Assembly: GCA_023078555.1 (NCBI GenBank)
Contig: CM041198.1
Span: 8,665,836-8,729,835, forward strand
Origin: Ulva prolifera
Taxonomy: Eukaryota > Chlorophyta > Ulvophyceae > Ulvales > Ulvaceae
Length of the DNA: 64,000 nucleotides
Reading direction: 5' to 3'
The position numbers and the translations under genes are program-made. Below the pieces are notes generated by a model. That model was given only the letters and a program-made list of their open reading frames with translations. It had not been told where the DNA came from and did not search any database. Shown piece after piece: positions 1 to 11,500 of this stretch; within the stretch, counting starts at the first letter, position 1, and every line of letters begins with the position of its first letter.

Positions 1-549
1 CTGCATGGGACACCTCGATCATCAGTTGTAATGCACACCAGGCAGGTGGTTCGCAGCAATATGCTCTGCTTCGTTCATCTGTATTAAACTGAACCATACA
101 ATTGTGTTGTGCTACCAGTACAATCTTTCAAAAGACCGAGAGAATTGATGCATGAAGCATTGGCTGTATCGCCTCCAAAAATCTAATATCAGTGTGACCA
201 AAGTGACCAGTTCTCAGCTAGACCACCTGCAGTATGTCGGGGTCTGCACTCCGGCCATCTACACTAGCGCTAGCTTCCCGCGTCCATGCCTCAGCTGTGC
301 GCTACTCGTGTGGGGACAAGTGTGATCCCTTGCAAGCCAGCGGCACAGACACATGTGCAACTACAGCACCAGAGCCTGTGCTTGGAGGATCCCGGGGCAT
401 CAATCACAACATGGCATGTTGAATATGACAAAAGGCATGCAAAGACCGGGATGCTGCTCTGAAGACAGCTGCGCGTCTTATTGGTGTGTCTTCTTTGCTT
501 AACAACAACGATGACCATGTGCCAAACTGGGGATACAGGCGAGACAGAC

Positions 550-1345
550 CTGGACGATCGCTCCAGTCTCGAGAGTGGCAGGCTTGGTGGCTCCCTGTGC
601 TGTGTTGCCCTTGACAGCTGGGTCAGATTGCGTTACCTTCAGGTCCATATTCTGCGGGGGCTCTACCGAGATGACCTCGCCGTTGTAGAACAGGAGGTCA
701 CAGTTGGTGCCTTCGGGCAGGTACTGCGCCCACTCGTCATCGCGGGCGATCCGAACTTCCTCGTACGTCTCCATGTCCATGAACACAAACGTCTCGCCCT
801 GAAGCAACGCCAGTGCCGTTGTGTTGAGCTGTGGCAGGCTGCTGACGCATGAGCTTCATTAAGCTAGACACTGGGCCTACCCCAAGCAAGCATCATATGT
901 GTGTTTCTTTTGATGCACAGCATAGAGGTCTGCTGCTGCTGCAGGCAAGGTGGCCGGTCGAAGGAGCAGCACCTCTGTGTAGGTGAACTGGCATTGCTGC
1001 TTGTTCACATCGGCCGCTGTCAATGGCTCACCGGCTCGAAACGTCTTCTCGACGGTGTTGCCGGTGCGCAGGTTCTTGATCTTGGAGCGCACGAATGCTG
1101 CGCCTTTCCCTGGCTTCACATGGAGGAACTCTGCACGTGCCACAGGATGAGCCACCGAGCAGCATGCGGTGGCAGTGCTAGAGTCCCAAATCCCACAGTA
1201 GCTGTCATCAACACGGGCTGCTTACATGCCAGCAGATAGAAAGCTCACCCACGACCTTCCAGGGAGCGTTGTCTATGTCTAAGGTTGTTCCATTCTTGAT
1301 GTCGTTCGATGTCAACCTCACTCGCACAAGCCGAGCAGGTTGCGG
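550..1345 (-). CDS. efp: Elongation factor P, bacterial/plastid type (partial, 3' end outside window)
   Basis: EF-P binds ribosomes stalled at proline stretches and promotes peptide-bond formation; this bacterial-type version is probably plastid-targeted (inference). Three exons join in phase on the minus strand: 1345-1249, 1130-973 and 798-550. They read [20 protein letters not shown], then [18 protein letters not shown], then [18 protein letters not shown] and on to [12 protein letters not shown]. The KOW-like N-domain loop VKPGKG keeps the lysine that is modified in E. coli EF-P. The last visible exon stops at a GT donor just before the expected VPLFV... C-terminal OB domain, and no matching exon is visible down to base 1, so the 3' end should lie left of the window. 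The 5' exon with start codon and transit peptide was not resolved; 1345 is an acceptor (CTTGCAG), not a start. Family assignment is firm, exon ends good. Confidence 0.9.
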
Positions 1346-3042
1346 CTGCAAGCAACACGGGTCTCATTTCGAACATCGGAGGCGTGTGTCTGGGCTCTCA
1401 CTTGCCGCCCTCAATCCAGATCTCACTGTTAACTTTAAATGCACTCTGGTGCATTTGAAGCATGTACACATGACAAACAGCATACACCAGACAGACTCAA
1501 TTTAACTTGCAGTCGGGTACGAAAATTCACGATTGCTCATGTGAATGGGGGTCGCACTCGTGAAGTTTGGAAGGACACGAACGGGCGTTGCGCCACTGAC
1601 CTGCACAACAGTGCGTTGATCAACTGCAGAAAAAGAAACAAGGACGCATAATGAAATTCAGGTCGTTCACGACTGCGTCTTGCGCACCCCGTCAACTTCA
1701 TATCGACTTGAATGTGCTTCGACGGAAGAAATGCTCCGCCACCACAGCGATGTGATCGTGACGACGCTCGACAGCCAGTCGCAGGAAGCTACAGCAAGGG
1801 AATATGTCACAGTAAGGCTCTGATCGGAAAGCTGACTTTTGATATGATCGGGGTGTCCTGCTATATCAAGTGATATTTCACCCTGCACGGTGGAAGCACC
1901 GTTCGCCACTGACCCTTTCGTTCCTTTTTGAACAGCATGCCGCATGCACTCCTGTTGCTAGGGCTGCATGATTGTAACAGCTTCACATACATAGATGCAT
2001 CCTCCCTGAGACCTCTCTCGAGAATCCAGAAGAATGCTGCTTTGAGCTGATTTTAGAGCAATGGTGGGAACATGTGCGTCTTTCCAGGCATCATTATTAC
2101 CGCATGCATAGAGCAGCATCCCCTTCTGCCCGTTCTTTGCCGATGATGTGCTTTCGGGCCTGGGAAGTCAGAGGGACATGCGAAAGTTCCTGCACATTCC
2201 CAATAAATGTACTCAGGCTGTGTTGATGTGCCTCTGCTGATCTTGCAGTTGGCTCTCAAGGCCCTCCGAGGCCGGCATCCAAAGTTCCTGCCTTGGCACC
2301 ATTTGTACTGGGCCCGGTCTTTATTGTGACACCAGCTTCACAGAGCGAAAGGGCAGCTCGGAGGATGGTGAGCAAATCATTGCAAGGCTGCAACACAGCT
2401 GTGCACAAGCGCAATGCCGCCTGCTGCAAGTGGCTAGGGATGTACAGGTAGCACTGCTGCAAGAGCACATGCATGCTGTTGAGTGCACGCCGGTTGCCAA
2501 TGAGGACTGCGTGATGGGGTCAACCTACCGGCCGCGCCCGATCGTCTTTGAAAAATGGATGTCATCCACTCGTGTTCGACAGCTTGAGATCGGCAGAGAC
2601 TGCAAAAGCATACTTTGCCCGCTTGCGGTAGAATCGCCGATCGCAAGCAACAACTCCGCGACTTTGTGCTTCTTAGACGCACTCCGATACATTCGCAACT
2701 TGCGGTGGCGTTCGTTTGATTCTTGAGATCGGTGTTGGCGCTTGAAGGGCTGTCGCCTGCAAGGTGAGGGATCTCACATTTTTGACAATCCTCCAGCGCC
2801 TCTCAGTGCGTGCAACTAACAGATCTGGAGAACTATATGTTCCATTTTACGTCGATGCCCTTGTGGAGTCATGTGTACATCGTGATGTGTGGAGGATCTG
2901 CACCAAGCACGACCCCATACAGTCATTCTCGAGGATCATCTGAAGCACTAAATACCAATTGCGGAGGTGTATTCAACAAAGGCTACCTGAATGTGCCGTG
3001 CCTATGGTCATTTACTGTCGTTGTCTGTGCAGGCATCTCAAA
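1346..3042. other. Spacer between EF-P and the ferredoxin-like gene
   Basis: The first 200-300 bases probably hold the unresolved 5' exon and promoter of the EF-P gene. The rest contains only short open frames with no recognisable domain, splice pattern or repeat. The plus-strand gene beginning at 3043 should have its promoter in the right-hand part. I see nothing else I can support. Confidence 0.4.
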
Positions 3043-3997
3043 ATGCTCTCTCGTTTGACATCTTGTGCAAGGTCGATGGCGCCCGCGTTTTCCAGCAACG
3101 TGACCACAGTCTTGAGGCCATTTGCCATCACTGCGCCTTCAATCTATGATTACCTGATCCGTTTCCATATCATCGATAGAGCTGGTAAGCGCCACACCTT
3201 GCAAGGGCTCGCAGGAGGAAGCCTGGCTCAGGCACTATATGAATCAGGTGTGGTGCATGTTGCACGTTCGGGTGGAAGCAGTAGGATCTGACATGTCTCA
3301 CGTGTTTTGACGTCTTTTGACGCTTGATGCTGCACTGCAGGCCGCTTCACGGAATTTGACGATTTCATCTTCGGCCCGAATCATAAGGAACCTGATGCTC
3401 ATGTGTACGTCAGCAATGACTACACCGACCTGGTGCGGCTTATAACGGACGAGGAGCGCGGTGCAATTGAGCTGTGTGCAGAAGATGTGAGGGCCAAGTA
3501 CGTCATCCCTTCTCCATGTGGTCCACAGTTCGCACTCTCCAGGCTGTCGTGCGATTGCAAGTGAGGCTGCATACATCTTATGTGACATCCCAGTGCAACT
3601 TTGGTGTACAGCGCAATGCCGATCTGACGTACTGGCCCGCTGTCTGCTTCTGTCACACTGATCATTGATTTTCTGTCAGTGTTCAAGTGCACATGCATGA
3701 AACAATGCAAGTCTGTGTCCTACACAACCGGTGCAGCAGCCGTTGGAAACGTTTCACGATTTTGGCACCTCCTGATGGTCGTGCTGACACTCTCGTATCC
3801 ATCCCCTTTCTCATGTCTACGCATTGCGATGCAAGTTGTGATGGAGACTCTCGCTAGCTTTGGTATACTTCTGTCAAGCAGCACATGACCTACCTGTGCA
3901 ATGCAGCTCGAGGATGGCATCATACATCACGCTGGACAAGACGTTGATGGATCTGACCGTTGCCCAAGCGCCGCACCAGCCCACGGTATCACCGTGA
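3043..3997 (+). CDS. Mitochondrial ferredoxin-like complex I subunit (C1-FDX-like)
   Basis: Three exons join in phase (3043-3247, 3341-3497, 3907-3997) into a 150-residue protein. Residues 1 to about 35, starting MLSRLTSCARSMAPAF, are Arg/Ser/Ala-rich and free of acidic residues, like a mitochondrial presequence. The rest has a beta-grasp ferredoxin outline: IYDYLIRFHIIDRAGKRHTL, GGSLAQALYESG, then FTEFDDFIFGPNHKEPDAHV, and the C-terminal strand NSRMASYITLDKTL. Order and C-terminus resemble the plant/algal ferredoxin-like subunit (C1-FDX) of the respiratory complex I bridge. The Cys cluster motif of active 2Fe-2S ferredoxins is absent; only one Cys lies in the domain, so a structural role is likely. 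The donors are GTGTGG and GTACGT. It could instead be another degenerate ferredoxin-fold protein. Confidence 0.62.
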
Positions 3998-4232
3998 TAT
4001 GTAAGGCATTGAAGCTGTGATATGTTTTGTGCGGTGGCTGTCAGATGTCCTGGCGCATTCGAGTGTACAGCCAAGTAGTCTGTGCCCGTTGTTGCTTTAG
4101 CGTTGGTCAGGCACACATTAAACGGGTGAGGACATGTAATCGGAGAGAGCATGTGCCCTCGGATGACAAATTCATCTATCCTAAACAATTGCATGTTTCA
4201 ACTGTGAGCCATGATTCTCTTGCACGGCCGCC

Positions 4233-4710
4233 TCACCTCCTCTTAGATTTTGACTTGTCTGTCGCCTTCCCTGGGTCGGCTTTGCGTGAGACTCCCATCA
4301 ATTTAAGCCCCTTCTCCCAAGTTGTGGGTGGTGGAGGTGGTGCGTCAGGAGGGTCCAGTGGGGGCAACCACGTAAGTGGATTCCGATTGAATGCCCATGA
4401 AACGGGCCAGTACTTCGAGTCTGGGGCTAAGAGCACTATCGTCGTCAGCCCAACTGCACAAGGATGCATGAGTTGTTGCATCAGCTCATGGGACCTGGCT
4501 CAGCTCTTCTACTGATCATCAACCCGTTGAGATTAAGGCGCTTGCTGTCTGGACTATTTGGCGGTACTTTGTTGACATACCTGCTCCATATACCTTGGCC
4601 ATTAAGTCCAGGTCTTTCAGATAGAAGCCAATAGCCCAACACACCAATCCTTCCACTAAGAAGAGCAGGACGGAAAGATGCTCGTACAGTGCCTGCCCGA
4701 CATAATCCAT
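4233..4710 (-). CDS. Small single-pass membrane protein, function unknown
   Basis: Two exons (4710-4581 and 4420-4233) join in phase 1 through a GTATGT donor and a CCCCAG acceptor and give 105 residues. The protein starts MDYVGQALYEHLSVLLFLVE and has one hydrophobic segment at about residues 12-31 (LSVLLFLVEGLVCWAIGFYL). A conserved-looking stretch SKYWPVSWAFNRNPLTWLPP follows, then a proline run (DPPDAPPPPPTTW) and a basic tail ending KSKSKRR. I do not recognise the family. Size and topology would suit a small subunit of an organelle membrane complex or an ER protein, but that is a guess. The start is the first ATG of the open exon; an upstream 5' exon cannot be excluded. Confidence 0.55.
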
Positions 4711-5571
4711 GATGAAACACCTATTCACAAACTAGTTGAACAGGAGGTGATGTTATCCCTAGCCAGCTGGGTGAGAACGGATGGACTTGATGACAGGAGT
4801 AGCCTGGGTCGCGACTGCGGTCGCACAAGTTTCGATCTTCGTAAAGGGATCATGCTACATGGCACTTTCTGGTAGCTGTTGCAACATTGGTGTTCCGCCA
4901 ACGGCGATGCAGTCTCGAACAGGGCGAAAGCCAGTTCCCAGGTCGGGTGAAGCTTCGCGCCAAGACGAATGCAGATGCATTGGAATGACTCTCGAAGATG
5001 CATGGGCTACTTCTCGCGGCTGCATTCCAATGTTCCCGCTGACCACGGAATTCAGGATTTCCTGGCGCAATAATGCCAAATATTCTCACATTAGCTGGAT
5101 CACCTGGAATATACCGATGTGGGTTGGTTCGGCTTTGACAGCCCTGTCCTGGCATACCTGGTATGTTGGCCTCGCGCTTTGCAAAGCTTCACGCTTGCAG
5201 CAAGAAAGATCGTGACGAGAGATGAAACCTGAGCAATCGTGTTTGTCGTTATCTATTACGAGTGCACATCGGATCGCAAAGTGGAGGCGTACTTCCGTCG
5301 CGTGTCACTCTGTTTAAGCGTCTGGCGTGTCTTCGCTTTCGACTAGCCAGCATTAGATTTGAATGGCAGCAGCATTGGCCCTGGCACTTTGTTGTTAGGC
5401 TCAATAGGCACGCTGCGTATGTCTGCGCCATACGCGCGTGATGCTTGTCTTGACAGGCGAGAGGTCAAGTGGCCTGCAGCGATGATACCTCTCGCTTCTG
5501 CGCCAGTTTAAGGAGAAATAATATCGGAATCAAGTTTATAGAACTTGACTGGCTCTGTATACGCCATTTTG
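4711..5571. other. Unresolved stretch, possible exons on either strand
   Basis: A plus frame runs open from 4781 to 5215, and a minus frame reads NPHRYIPGDPANVRIFGIIA near 5150-5050. Another plus frame (DHLEYTDVGWFGFDSPVLAYL, 5094-5159) ends at a good GTATGT donor. None of the three could be joined into a convincing model, and I recognise no domain. The right end should hold the 5' UTR and promoter of the chromatin gene that starts at 5572. Confidence 0.25.
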
Positions 5572-8500
5572 ATGGCGCCTAAGAAGAAAGGGTCTTCGCC
5601 CATGGCGGTGGCACTAACTGTAGTGGAAAAGCTGATGCAGCAGCCTCTGGCAATTCAGCTTTTCAATACGCCGGTAGACATTGAAGCTCTTCCTGACTAC
5701 CGCGACGTTGTCAAGGAGCCCATGGATCTGGGGACCATTCGCTCTCGTCTCGCTGCCGGTCAGAGCAAGAACGATTCCAAAATCGCCTACTCTTCGCCCG
5801 CAGAAGTGCTGGAGGACATCAAGCTGGTGTGGAACAATTGCATTCTCTATAATTCGCGGCCAGATGAGGAGCAGATCGCGCAAGCGGCTCGTGAGATGGC
5901 TCAGAAGACGGAACAGCTGTGGGGCGCGGCTGGTCTCGGGGGGAATCCTCGCTCATCGCTTGTTACACAGCCATCCGCTCCCGTCGCGGAAGAAGACATA
6001 CCTACGACATATGATGCACGAGGTGGTGTTTCTGCGATTGCCTTCGCCATATTAAAAATCAGTGTGACTCAGCTTTCAAACCCGAATTCGTACTTGTGCG
6101 TGCCTAGAGATTCTGCACCGTGCAGGACCATCTGATGTTCCAGTTCGAGTGATTCAAGACCTGATTGTGTATGGTGAAGACCGTGGTGTCGTGAGAATGT
6201 GGACTTTGGACTGTCAGTTGAATGCCTTGGGCGCTTTGCCAAGCTCATCAACATCGACAGTACCTGCCACACTTTTCGGTCGTGGTACATTGAAGGCTCA
6301 GAATTCTATGGACAGCTCCGACAATCCGGCCTCAAGTGCGTTCAATAAGCAGCCCCATGTCTGTGCGAGCTTACAATGTACCAATGGGACCCAGCCAGCA
6401 GTGAGCCTGGTCCTTGCACACTGCATGCATCGCAGCGAAGTTTGATGGAACATGCAGGTATAGAAGTCGAAATCGGACCGATTCTAGATTGGTCAGTGAC
6501 TGTTGAGGCCGAGGCACAGGTCTGTGTGCAGACAGGCATGGGGTGGTATCGTGTAGCTGGTGCAGCGCAGGAGTATGAACCGCTGTTCTTCCTGCCCCTT
6601 CTATTTGCACGGCTGTGCAAATATGTCATCAAGTCCATACAAGAGATGCCCGCGGTCGAACTGAATGGCCTGCTCGTGCTCGTCTGCAAGTACCTCTTGC
6701 AGACACAAGCGAAGGAGAGCCTGCTATTTCACATCAAGGTGTGCATCCTGACAAGCCCTGACCAGCACATCAGAAGCTCCTCTGGGAGCGCGACCATTCC
6801 ATATCTCTGCCACTGATGTACAGGCATGTGAAGCCCAATGCTGGTGGGGCGTGTGACATAACCTCTCCACTGCCACCGCCCCCGTTACATTCTTCTGCAT
6901 CAATGTTGCTGCATGACATCAAGTCGCTTTTGACTCCTGACAGTGCAGTGGCTCCCGTATGCTGCACTGTCATTGCGCATCGCTGCATCTGCCCGCAATC
7001 TCGCAGCACATCAGCAGCCTCTTGCAGGCACAATTCCACATACCTGCATCACGACGAGCCAAGAATGTGTGACTCGGCTGTATCACGGTCATTCCACAGC
7101 AGCATTAAAGCACAGCTGCATAACAGTGCAGCCTCGATGCGCTGCGGTGTACGCGTCTCCTGCAGCTTGCGTGAGTGAGGGCCGCCCAGTCGACTGCACA
7201 GGCACCTCTGATCATATTCAGCTCTGCCTGCAGCTCTGCCTCCCCCAACTCCGCACCTTCCTTACCGCCTGGGCAGAGTCCCAAGACGTCGCGATGGCCG
7301 CGGCCCTCGGCTCCACAGCCGCCCCGGGCGAGCAGAAGCTCGCCCCCGCAGACACAATCAAGTCCGCACGTCGCCTTGCGGATGAGCTGCGGGAGCTGCA
7401 GGCCGACAATGTGGATGCCCGCCTGAAGAATATCGCCCGCGTCTTCGGGCAGCTGCGGCAGCATTGCAGCAGCGGCGGGCCGGATGGGGACGGCAAGGGC
7501 GCCACGGCGGAAGAGGACTTCATCGCCGCGATGACTGCCGAGCCGGAGCCCCTCTCGCTGGAGGCTGCGCTACTCGCGGGGTCCGACAGCGGCACCGACA
7601 CGGAGAAGCGCCGCGCGCATCTGGAGAGCAAGCGCGTGTACGAGGCGGAGCGTCGGCGACGCAAGGCCGCGGAGGAGGACCTCGCACGCTCCGCGGCGGA
7701 GGCTGCGGCCGCGGCCGCGCGCGGCGCGCCGCCGCCGCTACGCGGCGGCTGGCGCACGCCGGCGGCGCTGCTGCCAAACCTCCTCTCGGTCTGGGACTTC
7801 CTTGGCACCTTTGCGGACCAGCTGTGGCTGCCGCCGATCCCGCTCGCGCGGCTCGATGCGGCGCTGTCGCCGGACGCGGAGGCGCCGGTAGCAGCGGACG
7901 AGGCGGCGGCGATCGTGCTGCGGGACGTGCACTGCGCGTTCCTGCGTGTGCTGGAGGGCCGGGCGGGCAAGGGCGCGCAGCCCCCGAGCATCCCAGTGCT
8001 GCGCTCCGGCCGCACCAACGTCATCCCCTGCGTCGGAGACCACCACTGGCAGGCGCGCATCCCCACGCCTGTCGTCGTGTGAATCTCAAGTCTCGCCGGC
8101 AGCTGCATGCGTGTGGCTGCTGGGCACCGTGCCATGCGTGGCTGCTGGTAGGCTGGCACATGCTCTCGCACCCGCGCGTCGGGCGCATCAGCCAGCACGG
8201 CATGCACCACGAGGTGCCTGCGTCGGCGTCTGCACAAGTGTTTTCGACCGGCATCGCCGTGCCATGCTTGCACGGTGCTTCAAACATCTCCGGGGCGGCT
8301 GCAGGTGCGGCTGGCAAAGATCCTCGAGGGGCGCTCGTACGACGCGGCCATCGCCGGCGAGCGGCACGCGGCGGAGGCGCTCGAGGAGCTGCGCGCCGGC
8401 GACTACCTCAGCCTCTCGCTGCTCCACCGCTTCGCCATCCTCAACGTCTGCCTCACCATTGCGCTCGGCGGCGAGCTCCTGCGGTGCGGCCCCGCCCCCG

Positions 8501-11500
8501 CGCATGTGCACCAGAACAACCTTTGCATGAGCTCGGATTGTCATACGGTAGAGCACCAAAGCTTACTTCCAGGCGTTGCAATCAGAAGCAGCGCGTGTGG
8601 ACGAGGCACACAATCTGCAGCGTTGTTCGAGATGCCATCCAGTAGTTAGACCTAGAAACTTGAAATTGTTCCATGCGATTGGGCCCGACAATGCAACATT
8701 GGCTGCAATGCGGATTTCAAGTTTGGCGGGGTCTTGTGTGTAGGACGGAGATTGGGTATCGCGTGGAGGACTTCCACGCGATCCGCCTGCTGGAGCGTGG
8801 CGTTGCCGCCAACGCCGCGCCGAAGAATGGTGAACCCAAGGCCAAGGGCGGCAAGGGCCGCAAGGGCTCCAAGGCGGCTGCACCCGCGGCCGCGGGCGAG
8901 CCCGCCGCGCAGCTCAACGGCAGCCGGACGGCCCGGAACAGCGGCTCCGGCGCCCCGGCGACGCCGGCGACCGGCACCGGCAGCCGATCCGATGCAGACG
9001 GCGGGAAGACAGACGCCGCGGACGATGACAGCATGACGGAGGATGGAGGCTCGGGCGGGGGCCAGCGGGACGGAGGGGCTGGCGGGGGAGATGAGGAAGA
9101 GGAGGGGGGGGGAGAGGACGCGAGTGCGGAGGACGCGGCTGCCGCAGAGGGCATGCGTGAGTGGTGGCACTTCATGTACCATTCGCGTGTGGGCCTGCGG
9201 CGGTTTCTCGGCATGGACTCGCTAGGGCGGAAGTACTGGCTGATGGCGGGTCGCGCGGGCGCGTACCAGGTGCGGCTGCTTCACGCACTGTGGTTCAAGC
9301 TGCAATGCGGTTCATGCTGCAATGCGGTTCATGCTGCAATGCAAGGTCTGGTCGCCGGCACTCGATGATTTTAGTTTTGCTGTCGCGCGGGGCAAGGGGC
9401 TCAGGGCAGGCTGACATAGGGACGGAGGTGTGCGTGCGCGGTGTGAGCTGCCTGCGGCATTCCAGCATGCACGCACCGGCGGTGCCCTGGAGCACAGGCG
9501 TGATTCATGCTGGCAGCGCTGATGTGATGCCTGAACTCCGGGCATACCTGCGTCGCCCCCAGAAGCCTGATCGGCAATGTAGCAGCTGCCGTGCAGGTGG
9601 TGGTCGAGACGAATCCTCAGCTGCCAGACCCGGTGTCTGGCGAGCCGACGCGGGGCGTCAGCTCATCAGCAGAGCCCCTCTCCTGGGGCATCTACATCCC
9701 CTCAGACATCTTCAAGCTCATCTGCTGGCTGCGCGCCGGTGGCATGGCGCAGGAGGAGCCCCTGCTTTCGGCGCTGGAGCGCGCCCCGCTGCCGCAACCG
9801 GAACTGGGCATGCCGGTGTCCGCGGCATCGTGGCGCGACGTGCCGGTGTCCGCCGCCGCGACAGATAAAGACGGTGTACTGCCAGATGGCTACAAGGGCG
9901 TCCTCGCGCCGGCGCTGCCGGGCGCGCTGATCCAGCCGTTCACGCTGCCGAGGGAGGAGCCCCCGGCGACGACGCAGGCGCGGCGTGCTCTGCACGCTGC
10001 GGCGACCACGCTGCGGTTCTGGGCGCACGGCCACGCCGACGCGGAGCCCCCGGCGCGCGCCGCACTGCTGCAGCTGCTGCTGCAGCTGCACGGCAACACC
10101 CTGCAGCCATCGTCGGCGCCGCGGCTCGGCGCTCCCGGCGTGCCGCCGCTGCCGTCCGCGACCACAGAAGCGCTGCGGCGAGACACGATGGCCGTTGCAG
10201 AGGCGCTCTCGGCCGCCGACGCGATGGCGCCGGAGTGGCAGGAGCGGCGGCGGAACTGGACCGAGAAGCTCGCAGGGGCCACGTCGACGCGGGAGATCGT
10301 CGCGCTCATCAGCCTCCTGTGCCTGAACATCGCGTGGCGCCGCGACCCGCGCGTGATGCACCGCGGCTCGTTCCACAGCTTCACCGCGACGCAGCACATC
10401 CCGCTCCACTTCCCCGTCCCCGGCGACCGCGTCGCGATCCTGCGCTCCGGGCTTCTCGCGAACGTGCAGCGCATCCGCGACATGGTGCAGATGCCGACAC
10501 GATGGGCCAGCCGCGACGGTGGCGGCGCGCCGCGCGCCGCAGCCGCCGCCGACGGCGACTCCAAGGCGGAGCCGAAAGCGGAGGTCAAGGCCGACCCCGA
10601 CGCGGATATGGATGCGACCGACGGGCCACAAGCTGAGGGTGCCGGGCTGCTACAGCACAGCGGGGCGGTGAGCAACGGCACGGCTCCCGCGAAGGTGCTG
10701 GCGGACCTCCCGCCGGTGCCGCCGCCGACGGCGAAGCAGGAGGCGTGGCTGACCGACGTGGCAGAGGTGGAGCGCGTGGCGCGCATGCTGAAGCCGGTGG
10801 AGATGATGTCGGTGGCTGCGGTGGCGTACGCGCCGGCGGACCTCCCCGACGCGTTGCAGCAGTGCGGCCCCTCTGCCTCGAGACGGGGCGCCTTGCGCTG
10901 CCGACCGTGTCTGATTGACCCCCGTGCGGGGGGAGATCGGTTTCTGCGATTCTGTTTGATCTTGCTGCTGGTGCTGGTGTTGGAACCTCGGCATGACGGC
11001 GGTGCGTATCGTGTTGACATGAGCAGATATGTGGCGGGGGTGCCCACAAACCCCGCCCCGCCTGAGTTCTCCAACTGCTGTCATGTGGGGCGCACTGCCG
11101 CCTGGCGTGGCATGCTGCAGCTTTGCGGAAGTGTCTGGGCACGTACGTAGGCGCACAGCGCGGGTCTCTGCGTCCGGACTCAGAGCATCCGAGAGCACGC
11201 AGTGGTGCCCCACAGCTCCGGAGCTGCAGCGCCCAGGGGTGCGTCCGTGCTGCAGGGCCGGCTGGACGTGCTCGTACCGGCCGCCCACCGCGTGGCTGCT
11301 GCTGCGGCGCGACGCGCCCTCCGGCGAGCGCGAGCGGCCGCCCCTCGTGCTGCCCGTGCACGCCGACGCCGCCCTCTCGGACTACGTCGTGCCGAAGGCC
11401 TCCTTCGAGCGCGGCCTCGCGACGCGCTGGCAGGCCGGGGACCGCTTCCGCATGCAGTTCGGCGGGCGCAAGGGCAGCTGGTACCGGGGGACGGTCGTGA

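Noticed and set aside
1953..1966. TAGGGCTGCA at 1950-1960 as a second hAT terminus
   Set aside because: It matches the MITE end for only ten bases, and no partner end or TSD was found.
4781..5215. 144-codon plus-strand frame as a gene
   Set aside because: No domain, the start is not in good context, and competing frames have better splice sites. Left as unresolved.
7218..8273. 351-codon minus-strand frame opposite exon 5
   Set aside because: Low-complexity antisense shadow of the DDT exon, with no domain.
7464..8645. Long open frame on the plus strand in another frame of the chromatin gene
   Set aside because: It is an Arg/Ala/Gly-rich shadow caused by high GC. The DDT domain and splice phases are in the other frame.
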